From contig NZ_CP066306.1 of assembly GCF_016406145.1 (NCBI RefSeq), positions 1,116,001 to 1,180,000 of the forward strand: 64,000 nt of DNA, given 5' to 3'. Position 1 is the first letter of the stretch, and every line of letters begins with the position of its first letter. Positions 53,038 through 62,686 of this stretch are shown piece after piece. This DNA comes from Pseudomonas putida (GTDB lineage Bacteria; Pseudomonadota; Gammaproteobacteria; Pseudomonadales; Pseudomonadaceae). The position numbers and the translations under genes were made by a program. Below the pieces are notes generated by a model. It was not told the DNA's origin and did no database searches. It worked only from the letters and a program-made list of their open reading frames with translations.

Positions 53038-53979
53038 TCAGCGCTGGATTTCCCGGTCGCGATCCAGTTCGTAAGGCAGGCTCGAAACCCTCAGGCGTGG
53101 GCCTTGCAGGCTGCCCAGGTGCAGGTTGTCGTCTTCCACGGCCTCGGCACCGAGTACCGCAAGCAGTTCGCAGCTCTGGCCCGTGGTGGCCGCAATGACC
53201 ACTTCGCCAACCGATGAACCATGGGTCGGCGAGAAGATTTGCGCACCCGGGGCAGGAATATCCTGCTGGTCCAGCAGCAAGCGGTACTGACGTCGCTTGA
53301 GCTTGCCCAGGTACTGCATGCGCGCAACGATTTCCTGGCCGGTGTAACAGCCCTTTTTGAAACTCACGCCATCGAGCGCCTGCAAATTGATCATCTGCGG
53401 GATGAACAGCTCACGGGTCGGGCCCATGACCTGGCCGATGCCAGCACGGATCTGCCCCAGCAGCCAGTCGTTGAGAGGCCCTTCAGGCAATGCGGTTGCC
53501 AGTTTTTCACGCACGCTGGCGGCGGCGTCCGCCGGAACCCAAAGTTCCACGCGACCCTCAGAAACGGCCACGGCGATCAGGCCTTCATGGCGTTCGGTGG
53601 CGCCAGCGCTGGTCGGCACCTTCAAACCCAAGGCCCGCAGCGCCGCATCACCGCCCTGCAGGCCGAAACGCGCCCAGGCGGCGCTTTCGTCGCTGAGCGT
53701 GGCCTTGGAAAACACGGCGTATTTTTTCAGGTCGGCCAGCTGTGCCTCGAGCAGTTCTCTGGCCATGGCCAGCAGGTAGCCGTTGCCTTCGGGCAGGATG
53801 CGGAAGCTCGACTGCATGCGCCCCTTGACCATGCAGCGGGCGCCCAGGCTTGCTTGCTCGGGGCTGAGGTAGTTGATGTTGCAGGTCAACTGGCCCTGCA
53901 GGAACTTGCCGGCGTCGGAGCCGCGGACGGCGAGGATGCCCTCGTGGGACAGAGGGCTGTAGAAAGCGGAATCGGCCAT
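53038..53979 (-). CDS. ygfZ: YgfZ, tRNA-modifying/Fe-S assembly folate-binding protein
   Basis: A 313-residue GcvT-like folate-binding protein needed for some Fe-S enzymes and for MiaB-type tRNA modification. The diagnostic motif 'KGCYTGQEIVARMQYLGKLKRR' is present around residue 215, with the family cysteine. It is divergent from sdhE, a common arrangement in gammaproteobacteria. Confidence 0.94.
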   Translation of the reverse strand: MADSAFYSPLSHEGILAVRGSDAGKFLQGQLTCNINYLSPEQASLGARCMVKGRMQSSFRILPEGNGYLLAMARELLEAQLADLKKYAVFSKATLSDESAAWARFGLQGGDAALRALGLKVPTSAGATERHEGLIAVAVSEGRVELWVPADAAASVREKLATALPEGPLNDWLLGQIRAGIGQVMGPTRELFIPQMINLQALDGVSFKKGCYTGQEIVARMQYLGKLKRRQYRLLLDQQDIPAPGAQIFSPTHGSSVGEVVIAATTGQSCELLAVLGAEAVEDDNLHLGSLQGPRLRVSSLPYELDRDREIQR

Positions 53980-54112
53980 GGGGGATCGCGGTGGCTAAAG
54001 ACTGGCGGCCATCATAGAACGCCAGTAACAAAATAGGTAGGTGACTAGACCAACGCCTCGTGCCGCTTCGTGCGCCTGGCTGTATACTGGCCGCCCATTT
54101 GAGGAGGGCCCC

Positions 54113-54367
54113 ATGGTCGAACAAACTGAACTCAACCGGCTTTTCTGGCACAGCCGCCGCGGCATGCTTGAACTCGACGTACTGCTGGTGCCTTTCACCC
54201 AGGAGGTCTACCCGACCCTGAGCGAAGCCGACCGCGAACTCTACGTTCGCCTGTTGAGCTGTGAGGATCAGGACATGTTCGGCTGGTTCATGGAGCGTAC
54301 CGAGTCCGAAGACCCGGAGCTACAGCGCATGGTCCGCATCATTCTGGACCGTGTCCAGCCCAAGTGA
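54113..54367 (+). CDS. sdhE: SdhE, FAD assembly factor for succinate dehydrogenase
   Basis: An 84-residue five-helix protein that helps attach FAD to SdhA and FrdA. The key surface motif RGMLELD (RGxxE) is at about residues 16-22. ATG 54113 follows TTTGAGGAGGGCCCC, a good SD sequence, with TATACT at 54083-54088 as a -10. Its 3' end overlaps ygfX by 17 nt. Confidence 0.95.
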   Translation: MVEQTELNRLFWHSRRGMLELDVLLVPFTQEVYPTLSEADRELYVRLLSCEDQDMFGWFMERTESEDPELQRMVRIILDRVQPK

Positions 54368-54809
54368 GTGTTTCGAGTGCCGTTGGCAGGGCTCGCGCCT
54401 GCTGCTGACGGCCTACCTGATCTGCCATGTGCTGGCGTTGCTTGCCTTGTGGCTGGGTGCACTGCCTTGGTGGTTTTCCCTTCCTGCCTCAGTCGCTTGT
54501 CTGGCCCATGCCGGGTGGGTGATCCCCCGACGCATACTGCTGACCCATGCTCAAGCCGTCACTGGCCTGCGTCGGGATGCTTCTGGCTGGCAGCTTTTCA
54601 GCCGTGCGGGGGGCTGGCAGGCGGTGCGACTGTGTCGCGACAGCGTGGCGCTGCCGGGCCTGGTGGTAGTGCGGTTCGCAAGGCCTGGGCACTGGCTGTG
54701 CGAGAGCCAATGCGTTGCCGGGGATGCCCTGGGGGCGGATCAGCATCGGCGTCTGCGGGTACGGCTCAAATTCAGCCGGCGCAGGTGGGCTGAGGTCGCG
54801 ACCCGCTAG
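54351..54809 (+). CDS. YgfX/CptA-like membrane protein
   Basis: A 152-residue protein with two hydrophobic helices at about residues 14-52, then a soluble beta-rich tail. This is the layout of YgfX, the membrane partner encoded with SdhE in E. coli and once described as toxin CptA. The start is probably GTG 54351 ([12 protein letters not shown]), which overlaps sdhE by 17 nt. No ATG is available before the conserved region. Function in pseudomonads is not established. Confidence 0.78.
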   Translation: MSSPSECFECRWQGSRLLLTAYLICHVLALLALWLGALPWWFSLPASVACLAHAGWVIPRRILLTHAQAVTGLRRDASGWQLFSRAGGWQAVRLCRDSVALPGLVVVRFARPGHWLCESQCVAGDALGADQHRRLRVRLKFSRRRWAEVATR

Positions 54810-54824
54810 GCAGGTGCCGGGTCG

Positions 54825-54852
54825 CCCCTTTGCGGTTTTAACCGCGAAGGGG
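54825..54852. terminator. Hairpin between convergent ygfX and nadB
   Basis: CCCCTTTGCGGTT (54825-54837) pairs with AACCGCGAAGGGG (54840-54852) with one mismatch and a TT loop. It can serve both strands, though no strong T tract follows. Confidence 0.7.
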
Positions 54853-54861
54853 TACCGATCT

Positions 54862-56466
54862 TCAGGCCGGACTCAGTATGGTGTCCTTGGCCTCAGCCAA
54901 CATGCCGGGGTAATCCAGGGTGTAATGCAACCCGCGGCTTTCCTTGCGCTGCATCGCCGAGCGGATCATCAACTCCGCCACCTGTGCCAGGTTGCGCAGC
55001 TCGATCAGGTCGCGGCTGACCTTGTAGTTGCTGTAGAACTCGTCGATTTCGTCCAGTAGCAGGCGCACGCGATGCTCGGCACGCTGCAGGCGCTTGCTCG
55101 TGCGCACGATGCCCACGTAGTCCCACATGAACCGCCGCAGTTCGTCCCAGTTGTGCGCGATGATCACATCCTCATCCGAGTCGGTGACCTGGCTGGCATC
55201 CCAGCATGGCAGGGCTTTGGGCATGGCAATCTGCGCCAGACGGGCCTCGATGTCCGCGGCAGCGGAACGGCCGTAGACGAAACACTCGAGCAGCGAGTTG
55301 CTGGCCATGCGATTGGCGCCGTGCAGGCCGGTGAAGCTGGTCTCGCCGATGGCGTACAGGCCCGGTACGTCGGTATGGCCGCGATCGTCGACCACCACCC
55401 CGCCACAGGTGTAGTGGGCGGCGGGCACTACCGGGATCGGCTGGCGGGTGATGTCGATACCGAAGGTCAGGCAGCGCTCATAGACGGTCGGGAAATGGCT
55501 TTTTATGAAGTCAGCCGGCTTGTGCGTGATGTCCAGGTAGACGCAGTCCACACCCAGGCGCTTCATCTCATGGTCGATGGCCCGGGCCACGATGTCGCGC
55601 GGTGCGAGTTCTTCGCGTGGGTCGAAGCGCGGCATGAAGCGTTCACCATTGGGCAGGCGCAGCAGGGCGCCTTCGCCGCGCAGGGCTTCAGTGATGAGGA
55701 AACTCTTGGCCTGCGGATGGTAGAGGCAGGTCGGATGGAACTGGTTGAATTCCAGATTGGCAACCCGACAGCCGGCGCGCCAGGCCATGGCGATGCCATC
55801 GCCGCAGGCGCCATCGGGGTTGCTGGTATACAGGTAGACCTTGGCGGCACCGCCGGTGGCAAGCACTGTAAAGCGCGCTCCGAAGGTATCCACCTCACCA
55901 CTGTTGCGGTTCAGCACATAGGCGCCCAGGCATCGCTCGCCGGGCAAGCCCAGGCGCCGCTCGGTAATCAGGTCGACCGCTACACGTTGCTCAAGCAGTT
56001 CGATGTTAGGGCGTTTGCGGGCTTGCTCAAGCAACGTGGTGAAAATGGCCGCGCCCGTGGCATCGGCAGCATGGATGATGCGTCGGTGGCTGTGCCCGCC
56101 TTCACGGGTCAGGTGAAATTCGAACCCGCCATCGTCAACGCTGGAGTGCTCATCGCGGGTAAAGGGCACGCCCTGTTCGATCAGCCACTCAATGGCTTCG
56201 CGGCTGTGCTCGACGGTGAATCGCACGGCGTCTTCGTGGCAAAGGCCGCCACCGGCGTTGAGTGTGTCCTCGACATGGGACTGCACGGTATCGGTGTCGT
56301 CCAGCACCGCGGCCACGCCACCTTGGGCCCAGAAGGTCGAGCCATTGGCCAGGTCGCCCTTGCTCAGTACGGCGATGCGCAGGTGGGCGGGAAGGTTGAG
56401 TGCCAGGCTGAGACCGGCTGCGCCGCTGCCGATCACCAGGACATCATGTTGGAATTGTTGGCTCAT
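54862..56466 (-). CDS. nadB: L-aspartate oxidase
   Basis: A 534-residue flavoenzyme that oxidises L-aspartate to iminoaspartate, the first step of de novo NAD synthesis. The FAD-binding motif '[16 protein letters not shown]' is at residues 9-24; '[20 protein letters not shown]' and '[20 protein letters not shown]' are conserved substrate and FAD regions. The succinate dehydrogenase-like C-terminal helical domain follows. It is divergent from algU across a 435-bp gap. Confidence 0.96.
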   Translation of the reverse strand: MSQQFQHDVLVIGSGAAGLSLALNLPAHLRIAVLSKGDLANGSTFWAQGGVAAVLDDTDTVQSHVEDTLNAGGGLCHEDAVRFTVEHSREAIEWLIEQGVPFTRDEHSSVDDGGFEFHLTREGGHSHRRIIHAADATGAAIFTTLLEQARKRPNIELLEQRVAVDLITERRLGLPGERCLGAYVLNRNSGEVDTFGARFTVLATGGAAKVYLYTSNPDGACGDGIAMAWRAGCRVANLEFNQFHPTCLYHPQAKSFLITEALRGEGALLRLPNGERFMPRFDPREELAPRDIVARAIDHEMKRLGVDCVYLDITHKPADFIKSHFPTVYERCLTFGIDITRQPIPVVPAAHYTCGGVVVDDRGHTDVPGLYAIGETSFTGLHGANRMASNSLLECFVYGRSAAADIEARLAQIAMPKALPCWDASQVTDSDEDVIIAHNWDELRRFMWDYVGIVRTSKRLQRAEHRVRLLLDEIDEFYSNYKVSRDLIELRNLAQVAELMIRSAMQRKESRGLHYTLDYPGMLAEAKDTILSPA

Positions 56467-56620
56467 GTCGGGACACTAGTAATCTTTAGAGGGGGCACGG
56501 CACAATAGTCACGCGTAGATGGCATTGTGAAACTATCGTGAATAGAGGCCGGGTTGCCTTTATAGCAGCCTGCGGTGGCCAATTTCCATGCCACTTGCGA
56601 CGTGAGGGCAATCTTCGTGG

Positions 56621-56648
56621 GAACTTTCCTACATGGCTGGAAATCCTA
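56621..56648 (+). promoter_or_regulatory. AlgU-dependent promoter upstream of algU (distal)
   Basis: GAACTT (56621-56626), a 17-bp spacer and TCCTA (56644-56648) fit the AlgU/RpoE consensus GAACTT-N16/17-TCtgA. It lies about 250 bp before the algU start. Confidence 0.65.
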
Positions 56649-56815
56649 TGAAGGCTGCCCGTGCGCCATCATTTCGCGCGGCGACGCGTGGCGGCGGCTC
56701 TATCCGGGCTGACACCTGCGTATCCGAAACCTGATTATCGACGCTGCCGGCCTTGCCCGCGCCGCGTCTTCCGTGCGAGCCAGTCAAGGGCCGCAGGAAA
56801 CTTGCTTGGAGGAGA

Positions 56816-56842
56816 GAACTTTTGCGAAAAGCCCGAGTCTAT
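56816..56842 (+). promoter_or_regulatory. AlgU-dependent promoter upstream of algU (proximal)
   Basis: GAACTT (56816-56821), a 16-bp spacer and TCTAT (56838-56842). It ends 59 bp before the algU start codon. With the distal copy it resembles the two autoregulated algU promoters of P. aeruginosa. Confidence 0.65.
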
Positions 56843-56901
56843 GTTTGCAAGCCTGAACGATGGCTGATGCAACGCTCCTTCGAGTTCACTGAGGAGTGTT
56901 C

Positions 56902-57483
56902 ATGCTAACCCAGGAAGAGGATCAGCAGCTTGTAGAGCGCGTGCAGCGCGGTGACAGGCGAGCGTTCGATCTGTTGGTGCTGAAGTATCAGCACAAGATT
57001 CTCGGGTTGATCGTGCGGTTCGTTCACGATACCCACGAGGCCCAGGATGTGGCGCAGGAAGCCTTTATCAAGGCCTACCGTGCGCTCGGCAATTTTCGCG
57101 GTGACAGTGCGTTTTATACCTGGCTGTACCGCATCGCCATCAACACGGCGAAGAACTATCTGGTGTCCCGTGGAAGACGGCCGCCAGACAGCGATGTGAG
57201 CTCCGAGGATGCGGAGTTTTACGACGGCGATCATGGTCTCAAGGATCTCGAGTCCCCAGAGCGCTCCCTGTTGCGGGATGAAATCGAAGGCACAGTCCAT
57301 CGCACAATCCAGCAACTCCCTGAAGATTTGCGCACGGCATTGACCCTGCGTGAGTTCGACGGGTTGAGTTACGAAGACATTGCCAGTGTCATGCAATGTC
57401 CGGTGGGTACCGTGCGCTCTCGAATCTTCCGCGCTCGGGAGGCCATAGACAAAGCCCTGCAGCCGTTGTTGCAGGAAACCTGA
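56902..57483 (+). CDS. algU: AlgU (RpoE), extracytoplasmic-function sigma factor
   Basis: A 193-residue sigma-E homologue controlling envelope stress response and alginate genes. Region 2 ('DLLVLKYQHKILGLIVRFV...AQDVAQEAFIKAYRALGNFRGDSAFYTWLYRIA') and region 4 ('LREFDGLSYEDIASVMQCPVGTVRSRIFRAREAI') are intact. The sequence is nearly the same as AlgU of P. aeruginosa. ATG 56902 follows GAGGAGT; starting two codons earlier is less likely. It heads algU-mucA-mucB-mucD. Confidence 0.98.
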   Translation: MLTQEEDQQLVERVQRGDRRAFDLLVLKYQHKILGLIVRFVHDTHEAQDVAQEAFIKAYRALGNFRGDSAFYTWLYRIAINTAKNYLVSRGRRPPDSDVSSEDAEFYDGDHGLKDLESPERSLLRDEIEGTVHRTIQQLPEDLRTALTLREFDGLSYEDIASVMQCPVGTVRSRIFRAREAIDKALQPLLQET

Positions 57484-57514
57484 GACAGCGGCGACAGCCA
57501 AGAGAGGAACCGCC

Positions 57515-58105
57515 ATGAGTCGTGAAGCTTTGCAGGAATCGCTGTCCGCGGTAATGGATAACGAAGCGGACGAACTGGAATTGCGACGGGTGCTGAGCGC
57601 CGTCGACGATGCCGAAACCCGTGCCACCTGGTCGCGTTACCAGGTTGCCCGCGCAGCGATGCACAAGGAGCTGTTGCTGCCGAAACTGGATATCGCCTCG
57701 GCGGTGTCTGCCGCCCTGGCTGACGAAGCCGTACCGGCCAAGGTCAAGCAAGGCCCGTGGCGCAGTATTGGCCGCCTGGCCGTTGCCGCCTCGGTCACCG
57801 TTGCTGTGCTGGCTGGCGTGCGCATGTACAACCAGGACGAGATCACCGGCGCTGAGCTGGCTGCGCAACAACCTGCCCAGCAAGGCCTGAGCATGCCACA
57901 AACTCAGGGCCCGGCTGTTTTGGCAGGCTATAGTGAAAGCAGTGAGCAACCGACCGGGCCGATGGCCAATGGCGTGCTGCAGAACCAGGCTGGCTGGGAT
58001 CAGCGTCTGCCGGGGTACCTGCGTCAGCATGCGCAGGAATCCGCGCTCAAGGGTACTGAAACTGCCCTGCCGTATGCCCGCGCCGCCAGCCTGGAAAACC
58101 GCTAA
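57515..58105 (+). CDS. mucA: MucA (RseA-like) anti-sigma factor
   Basis: A 196-residue single-pass inner-membrane protein that holds AlgU inactive until regulated proteolysis. The cytoplasmic N-terminal domain ('ALQESLSAVMDNEADELELRRVL') binds AlgU, the TM segment is about residues 86-103, and the periplasmic tail binds MucB. No truncation of the mucoid type is seen, so the wild-type state is expected. It is 31 nt after algU. Confidence 0.95.
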   Translation: MSREALQESLSAVMDNEADELELRRVLSAVDDAETRATWSRYQVARAAMHKELLLPKLDIASAVSAALADEAVPAKVKQGPWRSIGRLAVAASVTVAVLAGVRMYNQDEITGAELAAQQPAQQGLSMPQTQGPAVLAGYSESSEQPTGPMANGVLQNQAGWDQRLPGYLRQHAQESALKGTETALPYARAASLENR

Positions 58106-58117
58106 GTAAGGAGGATC

Positions 58118-59083
58118 ATGCGCGCGCTACCTCTCTTGTCGCTGCTTGTAGGCAGTTGCATGACGGTGCCAGCGTTGGCAGCCAATTCGTCGCCTGAGGC
58201 AAGCGAATGGTTGAACAAGCTGGCACAGGCCGAACAAAAGCAGAGTTACCAGGGCTCCTTCGTTTACGAACGAAACGGCAGCTTTTCCTCCCACGACATC
58301 TGGCATCGGGTTCAGGACGGCAAGGTCAGCGAGCGGCTGCTCCAGCTTGACGGTGCCGCCCAGGAAATCGTGCGCGTGGACGGCAAGGTGCAATGTGTCA
58401 GTGGTGCATTGGCTAGTGGCGTGAGCAACTTGCCTGATGCCGCACCGCGCATGCTTGACCCCCTCAAATTGATGAGCTGGTACGATTTGGCTGTAGCAGG
58501 CAAGGCACGGGTCGCCGGACGCGACGCGGTCATTGTCACGCTTACCCCTCGCGACCAGCATCGCTACGCTTTCGAATTGCACTTGGACAGCAAGACCGGT
58601 CTGCCGCTGCGCTCGTTGATGCTCAACGATAAGGGGCAGTTGCTCGAACGCTTCCAGATGACGCGCCTTGATACCGATGACCTGCCTACCGATGCCGATT
58701 TGAAGGCCAGTGCCGCCTGTAAACCGGTGGAGCGTGTGGCCAGCACCAAGACCGAGGCCGTTGCAGGCTGGCGCTCGGACTGGTTGCCGCCGGGTTTCGA
58801 GCTGATCAACAGTACCGTACGGCGTGACCCTTCTCGCAATAGCACTATCAGCAGTCTGATGTACGACGACGGGCTGGCGCGCTTCTCGGTATTTCTGGAG
58901 CCGGTCACGGAAGATGCCAGTGCAGATGTGCGTACTCAACTGGGCCCTACCTCGGCCGTTTCACGTCGCCTGAACACGCCCAAGGGCAAGGTGATGGTCA
59001 CCGTGGTCGGCGAAATTCCGCTGGGTACTGCAGAGCGCGTCGCATTGTCGATGCGGCCACAGGATGCTCAGGCGCGCCAGTAA
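58118..59083 (+). CDS. mucB: MucB (RseB-like) periplasmic negative regulator
   Basis: A 321-residue secreted protein with a signal peptide ending near 'VPALAANS'. It has the two-domain RseB layout: an N-terminal LolA-like domain ('AEQKQSYQGSFVYERNGSFSSHDIWHRV') and a C-terminal MucA-binding domain. It shields MucA from proteolysis and senses lipids or mislocalised LPS. It starts 12 nt after mucA. The gap to mucD is 176 nt, and mucC is absent. Confidence 0.94.
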   Translation: MRALPLLSLLVGSCMTVPALAANSSPEASEWLNKLAQAEQKQSYQGSFVYERNGSFSSHDIWHRVQDGKVSERLLQLDGAAQEIVRVDGKVQCVSGALASGVSNLPDAAPRMLDPLKLMSWYDLAVAGKARVAGRDAVIVTLTPRDQHRYAFELHLDSKTGLPLRSLMLNDKGQLLERFQMTRLDTDDLPTDADLKASAACKPVERVASTKTEAVAGWRSDWLPPGFELINSTVRRDPSRNSTISSLMYDDGLARFSVFLEPVTEDASADVRTQLGPTSAVSRRLNTPKGKVMVTVVGEIPLGTAERVALSMRPQDAQARQ

Positions 59084-59259
59084 TGGCGCCCTTTTTCGGC
59101 TCATGCCAAGGCGCACGGACATGCGGCTGAAATGAAATTAAAGCATTGTCATTTGCAATCCATCTGTAAATTTTCTATAGGTCAGGCTTCTTGGAGTCTG
59201 GCCTTTCCTGCTTTTGCAGGCGGTCTTACGCTAACTACGCTCGTTGTGACGGGAGCCGT
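59084..59259 (+). promoter_or_regulatory. mucB-mucD intergenic region with possible promoter and hairpin
   Basis: TTTGCA (59152-59157), a 16-bp spacer and TCTATA (59174-59179) resemble a sigma-70 promoter for mucD. A wobble-paired hairpin (about 59180-59204) sits in the leader. No coding region is found where mucC would lie. Confidence 0.45.
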
Positions 59260-60699
59260 ATGTCAATACCACGCTTGAAATCCTACTTATCGATGTTCGC
59301 CGCCGTGCTGATGCTCGGCCAGGTGCTGAGCGCCCAGGCCGAGGAGGCCCTGCCGGACTTCACCACCTTGGTCGAGCAGGCCTCGCCGGCCGTCGTCAAC
59401 ATCAGTACCAAGCAAAAGCTGCCTGACCGCCGTATTGCTGCCGGTCAGATGCCGGACCTCGAAGGCTTGCCGCCGATGTTCCGCGAGTTCTTCGAGCGCA
59501 ACATGCCGCAACAGCCGCGTTCGCCCCGTGGTGACCGCCAGCGCGAGGCCCAGTCGCTGGGCTCAGGCTTCATCATTTCCAGTGACGGCTATGTGCTGAC
59601 CAACAATCACGTGGTTGCCGATGCCGACGAGATCATCGTCCGTCTGTCGGATCGCAGCGAACTGCAGGCCAAACTGGTCGGCACCGACCCACGCACCGAC
59701 GTGGCCCTGCTCAAGGTCGACGGCAAGAACCTGCCCACCGTCAAACTGGGCGACTCCGAGAAGCTCAAGGTAGGTGAGTGGGTACTGGCCATCGGTTCGC
59801 CGTTCGGTTTCGATCATTCGGTGACCAAGGGTATCGTCAGTGCCAAGGGCCGCACCCTGCCCAATGACACCTACGTGCCCTTCATTCAGACCGACGTGGC
59901 CATCAACCCGGGCAACTCCGGCGGGCCGCTGTTCAACATGAATGGCGAAGTAGTGGGTATCAACTCGCAGATCTTCACCCGTTCGGGTGGTTTCATGGGG
60001 CTGTCGTTCGCCATCCCGATCGATGTCGCGATCGATGTCTCCAACCAGTTGAAGAAGGACGGCAAGGTCAGCCGCGGCTGGCTGGGCGTGGTCATTCAGG
60101 AGGTCAACAAGGACCTGGCTGAATCCTTCGGCCTCGACAAGCCGGCCGGCGCCCTGGTGGCGCAGGTGCTGGAAGATGGCCCAGCAGCCAAGAGCGGCCT
60201 GCAGGTGGGCGACGTGATCCTGAGCATGAACGGCCAGCCGATCGTCATGTCGGCCGACCTGCCGCATCTGGTAGGTACCCTGAAGGCTGGCGCCAAGGCC
60301 AAGCTTGAGATCATCCGTAATGGCAAGCGCCAGAACCTGGATGTGACCATTGGTGCGATGCCTGATGACGATGCCGATATCGGTACCGGTACGGGTGCCG
60401 ATGGCAGCGCAGAGCGCAGCAGCAACCGCCTGGGTGTTTCCGTCTCTGACCTGACCGCCGAGCAGAAGAAGTCGCTGGAGCTCAAGGGTGGCGTTGTCAT
60501 CAAGGAAGTCCAGGATGGCCCGGCAGCCATGATTGGCCTGCGTCCGGGTGACGTTATCAGCCACTTGAACAACCAGGCGATCGCCTCGGCCAAGCAGTTC
60601 ACCGAAATTGCCAAGGACCTGCCGAAGAACCGTTCGGTCTCCATGCGCGTGCTGCGCCAGGGCCGGGCGAGCTTCATCACCTTCAAGCTTGCTGAATAA
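59260..60699 (+). CDS. mucD: MucD, periplasmic serine protease/chaperone (DegP family)
   Basis: A 479-residue HtrA-type protease that removes misfolded periplasmic proteins and dampens AlgU signalling. A signal peptide ends near 'VLSAQAEE'. The catalytic triad is H117 ('NNHVVAD'), D147 ('DVALLK') and S220 ('GNSGGPLF'). Two PDZ domains follow, about residues 270-355 and 395-475. ATG 59260 is preceded by GGGAG. It is followed by a strong terminator. In P. putida this gene has also been called algW; two PDZ domains favour MucD. Confidence 0.93.
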   Translation: MSIPRLKSYLSMFAAVLMLGQVLSAQAEEALPDFTTLVEQASPAVVNISTKQKLPDRRIAAGQMPDLEGLPPMFREFFERNMPQQPRSPRGDRQREAQSLGSGFIISSDGYVLTNNHVVADADEIIVRLSDRSELQAKLVGTDPRTDVALLKVDGKNLPTVKLGDSEKLKVGEWVLAIGSPFGFDHSVTKGIVSAKGRTLPNDTYVPFIQTDVAINPGNSGGPLFNMNGEVVGINSQIFTRSGGFMGLSFAIPIDVAIDVSNQLKKDGKVSRGWLGVVIQEVNKDLAESFGLDKPAGALVAQVLEDGPAAKSGLQVGDVILSMNGQPIVMSADLPHLVGTLKAGAKAKLEIIRNGKRQNLDVTIGAMPDDDADIGTGTGADGSAERSSNRLGVSVSDLTAEQKKSLELKGGVVIKEVQDGPAAMIGLRPGDVISHLNNQAIASAKQFTEIAKDLPKNRSVSMRVLRQGRASFITFKLAE

Positions 60700-60716
60700 G
60701 CCGGCTTGCCAGTCGC

Positions 60717-60742
60717 AAAGGGCAGCTTCGGCTGCCCTTTTT
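60717..60742 (+). terminator. Intrinsic terminator after mucD
   Basis: A perfect 10-bp stem AAAGGGCAGC/GCTGCCCTTT with loop TTCG ends in five T. It begins 18 nt after the mucD stop. Confidence 0.95.
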
Positions 60743-60881
60743 CATGAGAGTTCACAATTCTTGGCGGGAGTCAGCCTGTATCGTGCGTCAGAGGAATCTC
60801 CCATATCCCTGCTGGTTGAGGTACAATTCCCGGCTATTTTTCGGCGGGCGTCCGGCTCGCAGCCTTTTCGAGTGTTGACCC

Positions 60882-62681
60882 GTGAGTGATTTGAGTCATA
60901 TCCGCAATTTCTCCATCATCGCCCACATCGACCATGGCAAGTCGACGCTGGCCGACCGTTTCATCCAGATGTGCGGTGGCCTGTCGGCACGCGAAATGGA
61001 AGCTCAGGTTCTGGATTCCATGGACCTGGAGCGCGAACGCGGGATCACCATCAAGGCCCACAGCGTCACGCTTCACTACAAGGCGCTGGACGGCAAGACC
61101 TACCAGCTGAACTTCATCGATACCCCCGGCCACGTCGACTTCACCTATGAAGTCTCGCGTTCGCTGGCGGCCTGTGAAGGTGCGCTGCTGGTGGTGGACG
61201 CAGGCCAGGGCGTCGAAGCCCAGTCCGTGGCCAACTGCTATACCGCCATCGAGCAGGGCCTTGAGGTCATGCCGGTCCTGAACAAGATGGACCTGCCCCA
61301 GGCCGACCCTGATCGGGTCAAGGACGAGATCGAGAAGATCATCGGCATCGACGCCACCGACGCGGTGGCGTGCAGTGCCAAGAGCGGCATGGGCGTCGAC
61401 GAGGTGCTTGAACGCCTGGTCCACACCATTCCGGCGCCTGTGGGCGAGATCGATGCCCCGCTGCAGGCGTTGATCATCGACTCCTGGTTCGACAACTACC
61501 TGGGCGTGGTTTCGTTGGTGCGCGTGCGTCAGGGCCGCGTCAAGAAGGGCGACAAGATCCTGGTCAAGTCCACCGGCAAGGTGCACCTGGTCGACAGCGT
61601 GGGTGTCTTCACCCCGAAACATACCCAGACCGCTGATCTGAAAGCCGGTGAAGTAGGTTTCATCATTGCCAGCATCAAGGACATCCATGGTGCGCCGGTC
61701 GGTGACACACTGACCCTGTCCTCGACCCCAGAAGTCGAAATGCTGGCAGGTTTCAAGAAGATCCAGCCGCAGGTTTATGCCGGCCTGTTCCCGGTCAGCT
61801 CCGACGATTTCGAGGACTTCCGCGACGCCCTGCAGAAGCTGACCCTGAACGACTCGTCGCTGCAGTACATGCCCGAAAGCTCCGATGCACTGGGCTTCGG
61901 CTTCCGTTGCGGCTTCCTGGGCATGCTGCACATGGAGATCATCCAGGAGCGCCTGGAGCGCGAATACGACCTGGACCTGATCACCACGGCTCCGAGCGTG
62001 ATCTACGAGCTGGAACTCAAGACCGGCGAAACCATCGTTGTCGACAACCCGTCGAAGCTGCCTGATGTTTCGTCTGTCACCGACTTCCGCGAGCCGATCG
62101 TCACCGCGACCATCCTGGTGCCGCAGGAACATCTGGGCAACGTCATCACCCTGTGCATCGAGAAGCGTGGCGTACAGCGCGACATGCAGTTCCTCGGCAG
62201 CCAGGTGCAGGTGCGTTATGACATGCCGATGAACGAAGTGGTGCTGGACTTCTTCGACCGCCTCAAGTCGACCAGCCGCGGCTATGCTTCGCTGGACTAT
62301 CATTTCGATCGCTATCAGTCGGCCAACCTGGTCAAGCTGGATGTACTGATCAACGGCGACAAGGTCGATGCCCTGGCATTGATCGTGCACCGCGACAACG
62401 CGGCCTACAAAGGCCGTGCGTTGACCGAGAAGATGAAGGAACTGATCCCTCGGCAGATGTTCGATGTGGCGATCCAGGCAGCCATTGGCGGCCAGATCAT
62501 TGCGCGGACAACCGTCAAGGCGCTCAGAAAGAACGTACTGGCCAAGTGCTACGGTGGTGACGTCAGCCGTAAGAAAAAGCTGCTGGAGAAGCAGAAGGCC
62601 GGTAAGAAACGCATGAAACAGGTGGGCAACGTGGAGATTCCACAAGAAGCCTTCCTCGCCGTGCTCAGGTTGGATAGCTAG
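60882..62681 (+). CDS. lepA: LepA (EF4), ribosome-associated GTPase
   Basis: A 599-residue elongation factor 4. The GTPase motifs are 'AHIDHGKST' (G1), 'RERGITIKA' (G2), 'DTPGHVDF' (G3) and 'NKMDLPQAD' (G4). The C-terminal unique domain ends with the LepA tail '[31 protein letters not shown]'. The start is GTG 60882. A -10-like TACAAT is at 60822-60827. It is 5 nt before lepB, the usual lepA-lepB operon. Confidence 0.98.
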   Translation: MSDLSHIRNFSIIAHIDHGKSTLADRFIQMCGGLSAREMEAQVLDSMDLERERGITIKAHSVTLHYKALDGKTYQLNFIDTPGHVDFTYEVSRSLAACEGALLVVDAGQGVEAQSVANCYTAIEQGLEVMPVLNKMDLPQADPDRVKDEIEKIIGIDATDAVACSAKSGMGVDEVLERLVHTIPAPVGEIDAPLQALIIDSWFDNYLGVVSLVRVRQGRVKKGDKILVKSTGKVHLVDSVGVFTPKHTQTADLKAGEVGFIIASIKDIHGAPVGDTLTLSSTPEVEMLAGFKKIQPQVYAGLFPVSSDDFEDFRDALQKLTLNDSSLQYMPESSDALGFGFRCGFLGMLHMEIIQERLEREYDLDLITTAPSVIYELELKTGETIVVDNPSKLPDVSSVTDFREPIVTATILVPQEHLGNVITLCIEKRGVQRDMQFLGSQVQVRYDMPMNEVVLDFFDRLKSTSRGYASLDYHFDRYQSANLVKLDVLINGDKVDALALIVHRDNAAYKGRALTEKMKELIPRQMFDVAIQAAIGGQIIARTTVKALRKNVLAKCYGGDVSRKKKLLEKQKAGKKRMKQVGNVEIPQEAFLAVLRLDS

Positions 62682-62686
62682 GTCCT

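Noticed and set aside
60834..62645. A 603-codon minus-strand frame opposite lepA
   Set aside because: Exact shadow of lepA with no start-site signal or protein features.
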